Assembly (NCBI GenBank): GCA_023376005.1
Contig: CM042157.1
Coordinates: 54,799,581 to 54,863,580 of the forward strand
DNA length: 64,000 nucleotides
Direction: 5' to 3'
Origin: Doryteuthis pealeii
Lineage: Eukaryota; Mollusca; Cephalopoda; Myopsida; Loliginidae
The notes below the pieces were generated by a model. The model was not told where the DNA came from. It was given only the letters and a program-made list of their open reading frames with translations, and searched no databases. Both the position numbers and the translations under genes were made by a program. Shown here piece after piece: positions 21,272 through 32,879 of the stretch; within the stretch, counting starts at the first letter, position 1, and every line of letters begins with the position of its first letter.

Positions 21272-22880
21272 TATCATCATCATCATGACGCGCAGTTTGC
21301 ACGGATATCCATGACGATCTCTCGCCAACCTTCCCTATCATTCATCGACTCTGGGAGCTTCTCTGCGCAGCAGCCAGCATCCTTACATAGTTGGTCAATG
21401 TAGGTTCTGGCTGGGCAGCCCACATTAGCGTGCCTGCCCATGCGCTGGCTTCCACAGTAGTACGTCGCTTACGAGCTCATCCCTGCTTTTCCAGCAGTGT
21501 CCTGCATGCCTAGCCCGTCTTATTCGTATGGTTTGTGAGATAGGGGGCAGGGGGCCATACAGTTGCTTCTTCGTGGGGTGCTGCTTCCACGACTTATTCA
21601 GGAACGCTCGCAGCATTCTTGTGCAGCTCCCATCTAGCTTATTCTCGAGGCGCTTCGTTGGGGTCCAGGTGGTACAGCCATACAGCAGTACTGACACAGC
21701 CACAGCCTGGAAGAATCGTCTCTTTAGCTTGTCAGGGAGATCGGATTTCCATATGACTGATAATTTGTTTGTGGCCAACCATGCCTTTCCTATTCGAGTG
21801 TTAAAATCGCTTTCTATAGATGAAATATTACTACCTAGGTATGTGAATTTTTCTACTGACTTTGAGGTTTACCATCAAGTGTGGAGATGTCTCCTTGCTT
21901 TTTGAAGCTCATGAACTCAGTTTTATCAGAGTTCACGTAGAGGCCGATGTTCTTTGCTGCCTTCTCCAGGCTATGTAGAAGTGCCTTAGCCTGTGTCGGT
22001 GTATCTGCAAGAAGTGCGAGGTCATCAGCATAGTCTACATCTGTGACAGTTTGTGCGGGGTATCGCCTGCTTCTTGCCTTTCTTAGTGTGAAACCTTTTT
22101 CTTTTATGGTATCTAGTGATGTTCGGAGTACATAGTCGAGGCATATTATAAATATATATGGTGCTAATGTATCTCCCTGCAGGACCCCAGCGGCAATGTC
22201 AAAGAAATCTGTGTCGCCATCAGGTGAGCGTACCATTGCTTTAGTATCTTTGTAGAGCATCATTATGGCGGCAACAGTTTATGGGAGACCATATGCTAGT
22301 AGTATTTGTTCCATTTTCCCTCTGTGTAAAGAATCAAATGCCTTAGAAAAGTCTACGAATAGTAGCATTGCCTCTAGATTCTTTGCTCGAATCCCTTCTA
22401 TGATTCGTCGTATAGTCAGGATTTGAGAGGTTGTGGATCTATTTCTGCGGAATCCGTTTTGGTTTTTCCTAAGGATTTTCTCTATTTCGGGTCGGATGCG
22501 ATTAAGAAGAAGGCATTATATATCTTAGCTGCAATAGCAGTAAGAGTTATGCCTCTGTAGTTTTTAGCGATTCCTGGTCTCCCTTTTTTGGGAATGGGAG
22601 GATGCATCCTTTTGTCCATTTATCTATTCTATTTTGTCTATATACAGCATTGCATAGCCTAAGCAGTATGTCATTGAACTTTTCCGTCTTCCATACCTCT
22701 GGGGGTATTTCGTCAAGACTTGCTGCTTTTCTACCTTTTAGTTTCGTTGAGTTCTTCTGTTGAAAAATCCCCCAGTTTGATGTCTAGTTGAGTATCTATG
22801 ATTTTGGGTGTTATTTCTATGATTTCAGGTGGGTTCCCCAGAAGCTTCTGGAAGTGGTCCTTCCATTTCTGCAGTCTATA
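21272..22880 (-). pseudogene. Non-LTR retrotransposon (LINE) reverse transcriptase, broken
   Basis: Minus-strand translation gives a continuous domain series in shifting frames. KAASLDEIPPEVWKTEKFND (near 22700) is the fingers region. FVDFSKAFDSLH (near 22350) is the first catalytic motif. GVLQGDTLAPYIF (near 22170) and VDYADDLALL (near 22030) give the YADD active site. A C-terminal region with SVLLYGCTTWTP (near 21680) follows, and RAGRP-type sequence continues to about 21290. Breaks: an in-frame stop near 22277 and a frameshift near 21860-21880. The 3' end is a (TCATCA)n-type tail at 21275-21287. The endonuclease domain is absent: the element is 5'-truncated at a TA run near 22877. Clade (RTE, CR1 or other) not determined. 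Confidence 0.93.
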
Positions 22881-22884
22881 TATA

Positions 22885-23130
22885 TATATGATAATTATTT
22901 GTGTATAATACGCTCTCAGGTATTCTTAACTTAGACTACGAAATTCTGCAAAAGAATTCTCGTGTATGATATGCACTTACTTTTTATAATTTGTAGCAGC
23001 TAAATTTAACCTAAATTAAGCATTTGTTCAACTTTTTATCAGTTTATTGTAGCAAGAGAAATTACTTATGTGGGAGGTCAAAACGAGCACGAACGTGTCT
23101 GGCGTGCAAAATGATGAGATCAGGGGGGAG
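22885..23130. other. AT-rich stretch before a possible LTR
   Basis: No feature recognised up to a purine tract (CAGGGGGGAG) at 23121-23130. Confidence 0.4.
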
Positions 23131-23470
23131 TGTAGCGGGTGACTACAGAGAATGAATCCTGATCGTCAGTCGTGGCTCAAAGTCAGACTCGTTGGTGCAT
23201 GCAAATTTTTATATTGCTTCGGCAGCTTTGGGTGTGATTGACCCGGATGTGGGATCTTGGTCAGGGCAGTTAATTATTATTGCCGAGAGGCAGTTGTGTT
23301 TGATCTTGCCAACGTGGACACATACCTGGGTTGGATAAGAAACGAGTAAACTTTGGCGGATTGATCGAATCCTGTTGTAATATTGTTGCAGGTGGAAAGA
23401 CTTTTCTGTGGACTTTTGCAGTTGGGAAAGTGATTACCGTGGTTAATTTCAAATAATCCCTTACAAAACA
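23121..23470 (+). mobile_element. Possible 3' end of an LTR retrotransposon
   Basis: CAGGGGGGAG is followed directly by TGTAGCGGGTGACTACAG. A G-rich purine tract next to a TG start is what precedes a 3' LTR in Ty3/Gypsy elements. I cannot place the LTR end or find a second LTR, so this stays tentative. Confidence 0.35.
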
Positions 23471-23495
23471 ATTTAATTTATATTGACTAGAAATA

Positions 23496-23499
<4 letters not shown>

Positions 23500-23547
<48 letters not shown>

Positions 23548-23552
23548 TTATA
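23500..23552. repeat. (TA)n microsatellite
   Basis: About 40 bp of TA plus an imperfect extension. Confidence 0.95.
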
Positions 23553-23794
23553 TAGTTTACATTATCTTTTAAAACACAACCATTTACGCAGTACACACAC
23601 GGACAATTTATCACAAAAATGCAATAAACTTGCTTCGAAATTAAGTTCACAATTGATATTACCATCACCCTCATGTTTCATTTGTTTAGTTCTCTGGCAA
23701 GGTCTATGTATTTTTTTTCAGTTTACTCTGACGGCCGCCGAAATGGCAAAATCCACTTAGTGACAAGTTAATTAGAACTAGGTCTGGTCTTTTC

Positions 23795-23855
23795 GTTGGC
23801 TGGTTGGTTGGTTGGTTGGTTGGTCGTTTTGTTTTACGGCATGTCAATTACTTAA
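23795..23855 (+). repeat. (TTGG)n and family H head
   Basis: (GGTT)n at 23799-23824 runs into TTTTACGGCATGTCAATTAC, the family H head; 29845-29885 has the same pairing. Confidence 0.65.
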
Positions 23856-23956
23856 GGTACACCTGCTGCTTAATGTCCACGCTAGCCTAACTTAAATATA
23901 CATGCTCTATCCATGACATTGATCACTATTTATTTATAAATATAATGGATATAGTA

Positions 23957-23960
<4 letters not shown>

Positions 23961-23995
<35 letters not shown>
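23961..23995. repeat. (TA)n at the Tc1-like element edge
   Basis: About 35 bp of TA directly before CTGCGTTTCAAATTATTAAC. Confidence 0.95.
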
Positions 23996-23996
<1 letters not shown>

Positions 23997-25080
23997 TGCG
24001 TTTCAAATTATTAACAAGGTGAAACCTTTCCATACTATCCCAAAAACCTCTCGTTGGAATTTAACGAAATTATCAGAGACAACATATGACAACATATACA
24101 CCTACTCCTTATAAATTGTAAGATTCTAAAAAAGAACACACATAAGTTACGGTTATTTCGCTAATTTACTTAAATTATTTGTGTTAAATTATTAAGGACT
24201 TAATAAAAAACCTTGTAGGGATATATACAGTAACTAAGATGAAATTAAATGGAAATAAAAATGTAAACAGTTTAAAGATGATAACGGAGTTGGTTAATAT
24301 GAGATCCTTTTTTAAAATGACTTTGAAAAGGCCCTGGTCCATCGAACAATTTCACGTAATACGTTTACTATTTCCTGCCACAAGTAATCCTTGCTTCTAA
24401 ATTGGTGTCCATTCTCATAAACACGTCGTGTCAGAAAGCTCCTCAAGTTTTCAATTGTGTTCAAGTCTGGAGAATTAGTCGACCAGTTCATCTTCCAAAA
24501 TCCACAGAAGCGTAATTTTGCAAGTACTCCGTAGTTTTATGTGCTGAATGCAAAAAAAGCATTATCTTGCACAACTATGTTGGTTATACTGAAGGTTATT
24601 CTTTAGTTTTTTAAGTTAAGATTCCAGATGCTCTTTGAGGAAGGCTATATAAGCATCTGCGATTATTTTTGTACCGTCAGGCACTCTCCCCAACCAACTA
24701 TGATACCTCTAATAATACCAGCCCAAATCATAGTCACAAATTTGTTACTGGTTCACTCATGTCCCAACCTTTTTCAGAAGCCAATAGCGAGTACTTTTGG
24801 ATACTGTTTACTTCAATACTTCTGAAAATTGTTCCCCTGGTCTGGATTATTTACATCAAGATTCATTGTTGTCAAATAACATTGGGAAATATCCATCGAG
24901 GGAGCCTTATCGGTCCTCTTACGTACCTTTGTAGGAGCTGCAACAAATATATTCACAATTTGCTGATATCTTCAAATATTACTAATGTACATTTGCCTTT
25001 GGAAAGTTCAAATTATATGATATATTTTTTGAAAGGTGTCAAGTCACATTTGCGACCCATAGTTATACGATTATATTGAC
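23996..25080 (-). pseudogene. Tc1-like transposase, decayed
   Basis: Minus-strand translation shows FVTMIWAGIIRGIIVGWGE (near 24720), IIADAYIAFLKEHLES after a frameshift (near 24650), then MNWSTNSPDLNTIENLRSF (near 24480), the NSPDLNxIENL motif of Tc1-family transposases. WQEIVNVLREIVRWTRA follows near 24345. Several frameshifts and stops make it non-functional. The left edge at 23996 is a guess from the TA array; the right edge and N-terminal DNA-binding domain were not identified. Confidence 0.75.
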
Positions 25081-25202
25081 ACTCATTTATAGCCAGGAAC
25101 GCTTCTATATCGTGTTAATATTGCAAATGGCTACCGTTTGTTTCCTGTTGCGCATAACAATACAGTTTTTATACAGCCTATACATATATCTATTCCTATA
25201 AA

Positions 25203-25253
25203 AGTAAAGTTGGCGGAGTGGACTGTTGTTGGTACCAACCGGACAGTGAAGGA

Positions 25254-25306
<53 letters not shown>

Positions 25307-25350
25307 CTTTTCGCTAGCGCTCAACGAAAGAGATTATTTAGCTTTGAGGA
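25203..25350 (-). repeat. S2 SINE fragment split by (TA)n
   Basis: GTAAAGTTGGCGGAGTGGAC (complement of the S2 3' end) runs to GAAGGAGTATA, then about 48 bp of TA (25256-25304), then CCCTTTTCGCTAGCGCTCAA, which continues the same SINE. Confidence 0.8.
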
Positions 25351-25615
25351 ATGTGGAGTACCATTTCATTGCCATTACTCCCAGGTCCGCTCTGACTCGG
25401 AGTGGTAGTACCTGTTCGGATCCCGACTATCGGGTCAAATTGATTTGTTTAAAAATTATTCATATTCGATAGGACAGTGTGCAAAATAAAAACTCTCCAG
25501 AAACAAATTCACAAAAAATGTCAATATGAACATACAATAAACGCGATTCTCTAACTTCTAGGCATAAAATAACCCCAGACAAGTCGAGATACCGTTAAAA
25601 TCAATCAATCAATAC
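25345..25615 (-). repeat. Family H repeat
   Basis: Body (complement of CTCTGACTCGGAGTGGTAG), one module with TATTCGATAGGA, and the head (AATCAATCAATCAAT) at 25600-25615. Abuts the S2 fragment. Confidence 0.7.
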
Positions 25616-25654
25616 ACTTGATATGGGATATAGATAAACCTATAGACAATAGAT

Positions 25655-25938
25655 GGGGGTGCGTGCTGTAATGGTTAGAGTCGTAGAAAATGGACTCGTC
25701 GATCCGAGTTCAAATCCTGGACAAAGCTGTTTGCATATCATATAGCGCTAATACACTTTGGAAAGGTATGAATCCAACTACTCTCCCTATAGCTATAGGT
25801 AAAAATAGCAGGGCGGATTGAGCTCTAACCATGGCTAGGTAACCAATCTAGGAGAAAGAAAACTCTGAATTCAAAACCTGTTAAACCCTGCTGAAGAAAT
25901 TGACCTTGTGTTACATCCTACTCATGCAGAGGGATTGG

Positions 25939-25945
<7 letters not shown>
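25655..25945 (+). repeat. S1 SINE, well preserved
   Basis: A-box-like GTAATGGTTAGAGTCG, B box GATCCGAGTTCAAATCCTGG, core with GGTAACCAATCTAGGAG, tail GTGTTACATCCTACTCATGC, then (TA)n(GA)n. Confidence 0.82.

Positions 25946-26020
<75 letters not shown>
25945..26020. repeat. (TA)n(GA)n microsatellite
   Basis: About 39 bp of TA and 37 bp of GA at the SINE 3' end. Confidence 0.96.
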
Positions 26021-26023
<3 letters not shown>

Positions 26024-26124
26024 TAGATTGTGTAAATATGTAAGGAGTTGTTAGATTAGCTTGAAAACAACGAAATAAACAAATCAGTTGATAGACATGT
26101 AAATATTTGTATACTTATGTCGCT

Positions 26125-26192
26125 GTATGAGTGGGGGCGTTAGTTGAAGTGTGCGGGGGCGTTAGTTGAGGTGTGCGGGGGCGTGATTCTGA
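26125..26192. repeat. Short tandem repeat, ~24 bp unit
   Basis: GTGGGGGCGTTAGTTGAAGT, then GTGCGGGGGCGTTAGTTGAG and GTGTGCGGGGGCGTG: nearly three copies of a G-rich unit. Confidence 0.85.
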
Positions 26193-26346
26193 TGTTTTTG
26201 ACAGATTTCCAATAAAAGCATATGCGCCTGCAAATTTAGTAGACGGTTGATTTTTCAGAATCTTTGTAATCGCAGAAACTAAACAGTAAAAGGTAAACAA
26301 CCTAATGCGACTGTCAAATGAATGGTAATCCCTTTTGTACAATCAC

Positions 26347-26347
<1 letters not shown>

Positions 26348-26404
<57 letters not shown>
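26348..26404. repeat. (TA)n microsatellite
   Basis: About 56 bp of TA. Confidence 0.97.
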
Positions 26405-26407
<3 letters not shown>

Positions 26408-26964
26408 CCCCAGTCATATCAAAGAAAATAAAACAATTAAATGAAATACTACACTGAAACAATTAAATGTGCCCATATCCAAGGAGTAGACAATGCAATT
26501 TTAAAAGAGCAGACGTCACACTTTCATCAACAATGGCTGATCTTCAATTCGGGCTTCTGGTTCATCGAATGCTAATGGGAAGATGGTAAGACAGTCGGTG
26601 AGGAAGATGTGCAACTGCCAACCGGGTTCAAATAACTTATCAATCTGGAATCCAACAATTAAACAATCAGTAAAATAAGGAACACGACAATATCGGTTTA
26701 TGCGTGTTTGTGCTCAACTACATCCGCCATCTTACTTTATCCTCCCCCTTTTGTTATTCTCTAGTTATCATTAATCGTGGGCACTTTACGTGGTGTAAAG
26801 GATATTTACTGTGCTTACTGAAAGTCCTGGCACTTCAAAGTTCATCAAATGTACAAGCATCATTCCGTGGCTCAAAGGATTTCTAGTTGTTCACATCCAT
26901 TGTGCAAATATAAAATGTTATATGGTACCATAGCAATTCCAACAGGATTTGATGCTAAATAAAC
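26405..26964. other. No feature recognised
   Basis: No repeat family, no coding motif. Confidence 0.4.
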
Positions 26965-27915
26965 TGATTGATTGATATTAACGGTACATCAAACAGTCTA
27001 GTGTTATTTTACGAGGCTAATCCCAAAAGTAATGTCTTTAAAATATTTAGAAATCACAAAAACGTTTATTGTTTATTGTCAAGGATTTTAAAGTTTGAAC
27101 ATGTATCTATTTTTTTACATAATCGCCATTTCAATCAGTACATTTTTGTAGGCGCTGTGACAGTTTTTGTATGCCCATGTCATAACTGCTCTCCTCTGTG
27201 TAGTTGAAGAAACATTGAACCTCGATTTTTTGTGCAAATTTCCTACATTACTTGCGGACGTTTTTGACAACCATGCATGCCTAGCCATACATTTCCGTTA
27301 ATTAGCGATGAATTTCAATTGGTTTAATGCCTTTTGCGTTCTAAAACCAAATAACTGCGTGAACTTCACAACTTGGCGGTAGCGTCAATCGGGAGCACCA
27401 TCAGAAATTACTGCCAAACCAAGAGTCAGCGTGGCAGCGAGGCGCGCACAGGGACAGGCACAAATACATTCCTAACAAACTAAACAGTATTGTCAATAGC
27501 CGCAAAAAATAGTTTCACTGCGTCACCAGATCTTTGGAGACTCTACTTTTAGGATTTACTCTCGTATAGCTAGATGTTAAAGAATCGCATTAATTGTACA
27601 TTTATATTTACATTTTGTGTTTGCAGTTGTTTATTAAGAATTTCTTTGTACGTGTTTCTATTGAATATGATAAAATTTGAAATATATCTATTTACCCATA
27701 GATAGGACCTTAATAGGTTCCTCCGCTTCGGGTTAGAGCAGACCTGTGTATAATGGCAATGTATGGGCAATCCACACAGCCCAGATCTCCATAACTGGAG
27801 CATCACTATCTGTGTTATATCCAGCACACCCTATTTCGTGGGGTCTCTTGCCCCTATTCAGGCGGGGGGGGAGGGTAAAGTCACCGTATTCTAAGTCGCG
27901 TTAATGAGACACATG
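26965..27915 (+). repeat. Family H copy interrupted by mariner
   Basis: Head (GATTGATTGATATTAACGG) at 26967-27011; the expected continuation (TTCATATTTACATTT-like, then the body) resumes at 27567 and runs to TATTCTAAGTCGCGTTAATG near 27907. A poly-G run lies at 27865-27872. Confidence 0.85.
27012..27564 (-). mobile_element. Mariner derivative (553 bp) with TA target duplication
   Basis: Left end CGAGGCTAATCCCAAAAGTA and the complement of the right end CGAGAGTAAATCCTAAAAGT are inverted ends. TA at 27010-27011 and 27565-27566 is the target duplication. Near 27150-27185 the minus strand codes for MGIQKLSQRLQKC, a mariner transposase C-terminus. At 553 bp it cannot encode the full enzyme, so it is a deletion derivative. 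Confidence 0.88.
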
Positions 27916-28129
27916 TTAAATAGAAACATGTTAATTAAGAAACATTCAATGGAACACAAATAAATAAAAAGGAACTCAGTTTAGTTAAAAAAGTTTTAAA
28001 GAATGAAAGCTAAGCTGTTTAATATTCATTTAGAATCTGTGTGACTATAAGCTCTTCGTTTCCTGGATGCATGTTTGTACGTATAGGCATAGCATAAATG
28101 TATGGATGTGTGTGTATAATTGTATAAAA

Positions 28130-28370
28130 GTTATTTGGTTCGGTTTGTTTAACAACATATCAACCCATTATGAGTTATCTTATGCCGATTCATTTGATTC
28201 ATTTGTAAATATTTGATTATAATCCTAACTTTTTATATTTTGGTTTGGTTTATTTAACGGTATGTCAATCCATTATGAGTTATTTAATGCCAAAATTTAA
28301 ATAATTTGTAAATGTTATTATAATCATAACTATTAGACAGATATCAACTTAATAAACACAAGGTAATTTT
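28130..28370 (+). repeat. Two family H heads in tandem
   Basis: GGTTTGTTTAACAACATATC (28142) and GGTTTATTTAACGGTATGTC (28249) begin two successive heads, each followed by AATCCATTATGAGTTAT-type sequence. Confidence 0.65.
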
Positions 28371-28379
28371 AAAACAAAG

Positions 28380-28575
28380 TTTAATAGGTTTGAATTCAGT
28401 TTTCCTTCTAGACCGGTTGCCATACCAAGATTAAAGAGCTCAGTCTGCCCTATTATTTACCAATAGCTGGAGGGAGAATGATTATTAGTGCTATGGTAAA
28501 TGCAAACAGCCTCGTTCCGGATTTGAATTTGGTTCATCGTGGTTTTTTTTCTACGACAATAACCATTACATACGA
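28380..28575 (-). repeat. S1 SINE
   Basis: Minus strand head near 28570 (AATGGTTATTGTCGTAG), diverged B box, and ATTCAAACCTATTAAAC at the 28380 side. Confidence 0.7.
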
Positions 28576-28671
28576 ACGCATCCTTATATATAAGTTAGGG
28601 TAGCGTGGGAATGAGGTAAATAGCGCTTGGAAACAGTGCATTTGAAAATTGGCGAGAAACAGTCAGTCCAG

Positions 28672-28676
28672 AGAGA

Positions 28677-28751
<75 letters not shown>
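28672..28751. repeat. (GA)n microsatellite
   Basis: About 80 bp of GA with one GTGA interruption. Confidence 0.97.
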
Positions 28752-28754
<3 letters not shown>

Positions 28755-28839
28755 TAAAAAATTAAGCACACACAGCAAGAAACCAATAGTAGCAAACGTG
28801 TTTCCACGTTAATAAATATAGAAATATAAACCAAAATAT

Positions 28840-28876
28840 TTATTTATCTATCTATCTATCTCTCTGTCTCTGTCCT

Positions 28877-28940
<64 letters not shown>
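28840..28940. repeat. (ATCT)n(CT)n(TA)n compound microsatellite
   Basis: Short ATCT units, then CT to 28895, then TA to 28940. Confidence 0.95.
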
Positions 28941-28943
<3 letters not shown>

Positions 28944-28997
28944 CAATGAAGTAACAAATAAAAGTTTTTGCTTTTATTTATTTATTTCGGAACGATA

Positions 28998-29038
28998 TTA
29001 CAACCAATGGTTTCTTGCCGAAAGCATTCATCAGGTAA
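28998..29038 (-). ncRNA. Hammerhead-ribozyme-like motif
   Basis: On the minus strand: stem I TTAC (29038-29035) pairs with GTAA (29001-28998). CTGATGA is intact at 29034-29028. Stem II is TGC/GCA with a TTTCG loop, but the usual G-C closing pair is A/A. GAAA lies at 29014-29011. Stem III is CC/GG with a 3-nt loop; the A-U pair is present and the cleavage-site base is T29002. It lies next to a long (TA)n array. Confidence 0.55.
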
Positions 29039-29245
29039 ACGAAACGGTTCCTTTGAAAATGACAGAAATGGTGTAAATGGTCAAATGTGTGCGTTTTTTT
29101 TAACTGTATTCTCGTGTTTGCGTGTTTGCGTGTTTACGTGATGTGGAATGTTTTTTTTTTTTGCTTGTACGTGTGCGTATTTTTGTTTGTGCGTATGTGA
29201 TGTCATGCGCGTGGAAATGCGTGAAGGCTGTGTGATATGATTGTG

Positions 29246-29249
<4 letters not shown>

Positions 29250-29308
<59 letters not shown>
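29250..29308. repeat. (TA)n microsatellite
   Basis: About 58 bp of TA. Confidence 0.97.
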
Positions 29309-29312
<4 letters not shown>

Positions 29313-29319
29313 CATTTCA

Positions 29320-29630
29320 GTCTCGGAAGACTATGATAAAGTTTTTTAATCTATATATATATGAACCGACGTAGATAAATATGAACAGACATAGATAGAT
29401 ATATAGATTAAAGACGAACAGTCTTAAAGTGACAAATTTTTGGTTGAATATAATATTCCACATCCCGTTTGGCGTGATAGTTTCCCTTCTTTCTCAAACC
29501 ATCCATTTCATCATCAACGATTCGTGTACGTTCCCTGGGGATCACAAGGCCGCATCTACTGTTTCAATTGGAAATCACTTTTGTTGCCAAGTCTAAATTC
29601 CTCCCTCCATCTCCTTTATCTGGACCTTAG
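29320..29630. other. No gene supported
   Basis: A 175-residue open frame starts at 29440, but its second half is a (TA)n(TG)n translation and the first half shows no domain. Confidence 0.45.
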
Positions 29631-29740
<110 letters not shown>

Positions 29741-29834
29741 GAGCGTTATCTAATTTAGACAGCCTTTTCCATGGCAAAATTGTTCCAACTGCGTTCCAGC
29801 AACAAATGTATAGACGTGAAAATGAAAGTGTCTC

Positions 29835-30020
29835 TGGAGCTGTTTGGTTGGTTGGTTGGTGGGATTTTACGGGATGTCAACCCGCCTCGGGCAATTCTTT
29901 TTTGTTTTATTTATTCTTGTTGGGTAGTAATTTTTTAAACTCATTTTTTGACCTATTTTACTCATAGATGGGACCCTAACAGATACAAACATTCCGGGTC
30001 AGTGTGAACCTATCTCACCG
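29835..30020 (+). repeat. Family H repeat
   Basis: Head with GGTTGGTTGGTGGGATTTTA and GGGATGTCAACCCGCC, body to ATTCCGGGTCAGTGTGAACC. Confidence 0.7.
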
Positions 30021-30775
30021 GGCAATTCAGCTACGCGGGACTAAGGCAGCGTGTACCCTAAATATGGGAATAAAGGCTTAAATCAACACCAGTGTTATCG
30101 TTTTCTATTAGAAACATGACATTACCCATATTATATACAGATTGAAAGATGGTCATAAAAAAATAAAAACTGTAGAGTCATTATTATTAAAAAGTTTATA
30201 AGTCATATTTACAAGAGTTACCTATATTATATACTAGCAATACTTATCTATACTTACGAGTTGTAAGATAGCCGTTATTAAAAATAAAGGATGAGGATCA
30301 CTTTTATTAAAGTGTAGATAATTGTTTGGAGTCAAAGGAGTTAAACTAGTAGTACTTGTCCATATTACATATGTGTTATAACATTATTATTATTAAATAA
30401 TAAAGGACTTTTATTGAATTTTATGAAAATTATTCGTATTTAAAGATCATTTTATTTGTTTTCATCGTTTATACGGATTACTGCCTTGTTTACAGCGAGT
30501 ACGGAAGAAGACATTTTCTCAGATATCTTCGAACCCCCATAAAAATTCATAAATATCTTGAATAGATATTTAATTTTATCATCTTTCCAAAATTAAAGAA
30601 ACGGGATTAATCTAAATTTAACCAGAAAATTAGGTTTTCTGAGTAATTTTTTTGAGGATGAACAAACGTTACAGGTGAACACGGGGATCGACATCTGGCC
30701 GTGACAGAGGGGATCTAAAATGGATATGAGAATATATATATATTTACATGGGATTTCTGAGGCTCTGGTTTCATA
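30021..30775. other. AT-rich, nothing recognised
   Basis: Repeated short phrases (CCATATTATATAC, ATTATTATTAAA) suggest an old degenerate repeat; none could be assigned. Confidence 0.4.
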
Positions 30776-30795
30776 TATATATATATATATATATG

Positions 30796-31120
30796 TATAT
30801 AAATGAAGTTTAGTATGTATGTGTCGACGTATAACTCCAAAACGGATGTCACTCAGATTCGATATCTTGCATACACATTACTATCCTTCTAACTAAGAAA
30901 CATGCGACAATTGATTTTTACTGATTAACGGATATAATTAATCAATTAAACAAAAATCAAATGATTTACGATAATCTACTGCTAATATAAAAAAAAATTC
31001 AGCTGGCTGCTGCTTATATCAACAATGATTTAAAATGGGACCACTGCTGGTAATTTGAAGTTGAACAATTTGTACCCTAATCGGAACTTCTCGCACATCA
31101 CCGGTCTAATCTAAGAAATA
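30796..31120 (+). mobile_element. Possible Helitron-like 5' end
   Basis: TATATATAAATGAAGTTTAG followed by ATGTATGTGTCGACGTATAA and ACTCCAAAACGGATGTCACT resembles a start often seen in animal Helitron-like elements. No Rep/helicase sequence and no 3' CTRR hairpin were found. Confidence 0.3.
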
Positions 31121-31750
31121 TTTATTTGGTTAGAAAGAAAATAACAATATTTTTTCTAAATATGTAATTTGTATGTGGTTTTATCGATTGAATTATTTTT
31201 ACAACGAAGCAAATAACAATAATAAACGAAAACATTTAATTTAACGATTAATAATAACTTTTATTATTAATACTTTCCTTTTTGAATAAGATATATCATT
31301 TTTAATCAGTATTTAATTTTTTCGTGTGTACAAAAGAGTTTTAGAAAAAAAAAGAAAGAAAAAAAAAAAAATTGCAATTGCAATACCGACAATTGTAAGT
31401 ATAATAAGGTAAAAAGATTTGAATCAACAAACAAGGAAGCTCGCTTAAAAAAATAAAATTGTTTCAAAAATGTAAACAAAACAAATATTATAATACACTA
31501 ATTCTTAGCTTTGTTTATCGTTAAATCTTTAATAAAGTTTAGGAATGCATCTTTAGAAATAATATCTTAAATATAAACAAAAATGTAAACAAAAAGAAAA
31601 AAAATCCTAAAATAAACAAACATTCTATTATACAAATTCTCCGTGATTTTTCTTTTTTAATTTGATAAATCATGTTCCTCTTATTTTCTCCCTTACTCCT
31701 ATTTTCTCCTCACTCACTCTCTGGTGTTCCTAATTTTTTTTAGTCCGGTC
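31121..31750. other. Very AT-rich, no feature
   Basis: Roughly 80% A+T by eye, with several A runs. No coding motif. Confidence 0.45.
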
Positions 31751-31754
31751 ATGG

Positions 31755-31774
31755 ATATATATATATATATATAT

Positions 31775-31813
<39 letters not shown>
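31755..31813. repeat. (TA)n(TG)n microsatellite
   Basis: About 20 bp of TA and 34 bp of TG. Confidence 0.95.
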
Positions 31814-32188
31814 TCAATTCAGCAATAAATTTATCGACGTAAAAAAGAAAAAGAAAAAGGGGGTGTCTAAAAGCAAAATGAGCTATATTCTCAAATATGG
31901 TAATATCCATTATATCACAAATTAGAACCAATCAAGCAAAACTTATCCCATATTCAGAATCATCACCTCAAACTGATCCCATAAAATCATTCTAATATCA
32001 TCGGCGGCAGTAAAAGTTCAATTGACCAATCTCATTTATTCATTTTTTCTTCTCTCCTTCGGGCACTGCTGGTCGTAATTGCATCTAAAATGCCAGCAAT
32101 ATGCTGTTTGCAACACTTCACTCAGTTTACGTGCCATTTGATTTGCTCTCAATATTCTATCAAGAATGCGTTCAGTGTGGAGCAGGTC

Positions 32189-32189
<1 letters not shown>

Positions 32190-32244
<55 letters not shown>

Positions 32245-32395
32245 CATATGTACACATATAGGCATACTCATACAAGAACACACACAAATAAACATACAGA
32301 CACTTACATATATAGTCTCACACACATGTATATACTCACACATATACACACACTCATATATATATATATATATATAGACTCACTTATTCACATTG

Positions 32396-32432
<37 letters not shown>

Positions 32433-32640
32433 CTCACACACACGCATATATATATTTATATATATACACACACACATATATATGTATATATATATATTTA
32501 CAGACACACGCACACACACACACATATATATATATTTATACGCACACACACACACACACATATATATTTATACACACATACATATATATTTATACACACA
32601 CATATACATATATATTTATACAGACACACACACACACACA

Positions 32641-32697
<57 letters not shown>

Positions 32698-32700
32698 CTT
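32190..32700. repeat. ~510-bp TA/CA compound array
   Basis: Starts and ends with pure (TA)n (32190-32241, 32648-32690). The middle is a patchwork of TATA, CACA and ATACAC blocks. The long Y/I/H/T-rich open frames across it on both strands are microsatellite translations. Confidence 0.95.
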
Positions 32701-32879
32701 TTTCTCTTTTCCTCCCCTTTGATTCCCCGTGTGACATTTTTTCACCTCGAGCAATATACAAGAAAATGGATGAATACTGTTTTGTAACAAAACTGTTCGG
32801 TCCCAAAATGAGACTCACAAAAGAGGCGAAATGGCAGGGATTGGTTTACTTAAACAATATCAGTGCTAGTGGGGGAATC

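Noticed and set aside
32248..32787. 179-residue Y/I/H/T-rich frame
   Set aside because: Direct translation of a (TA)n/(CA)n array; equally long frames exist on the other strand.
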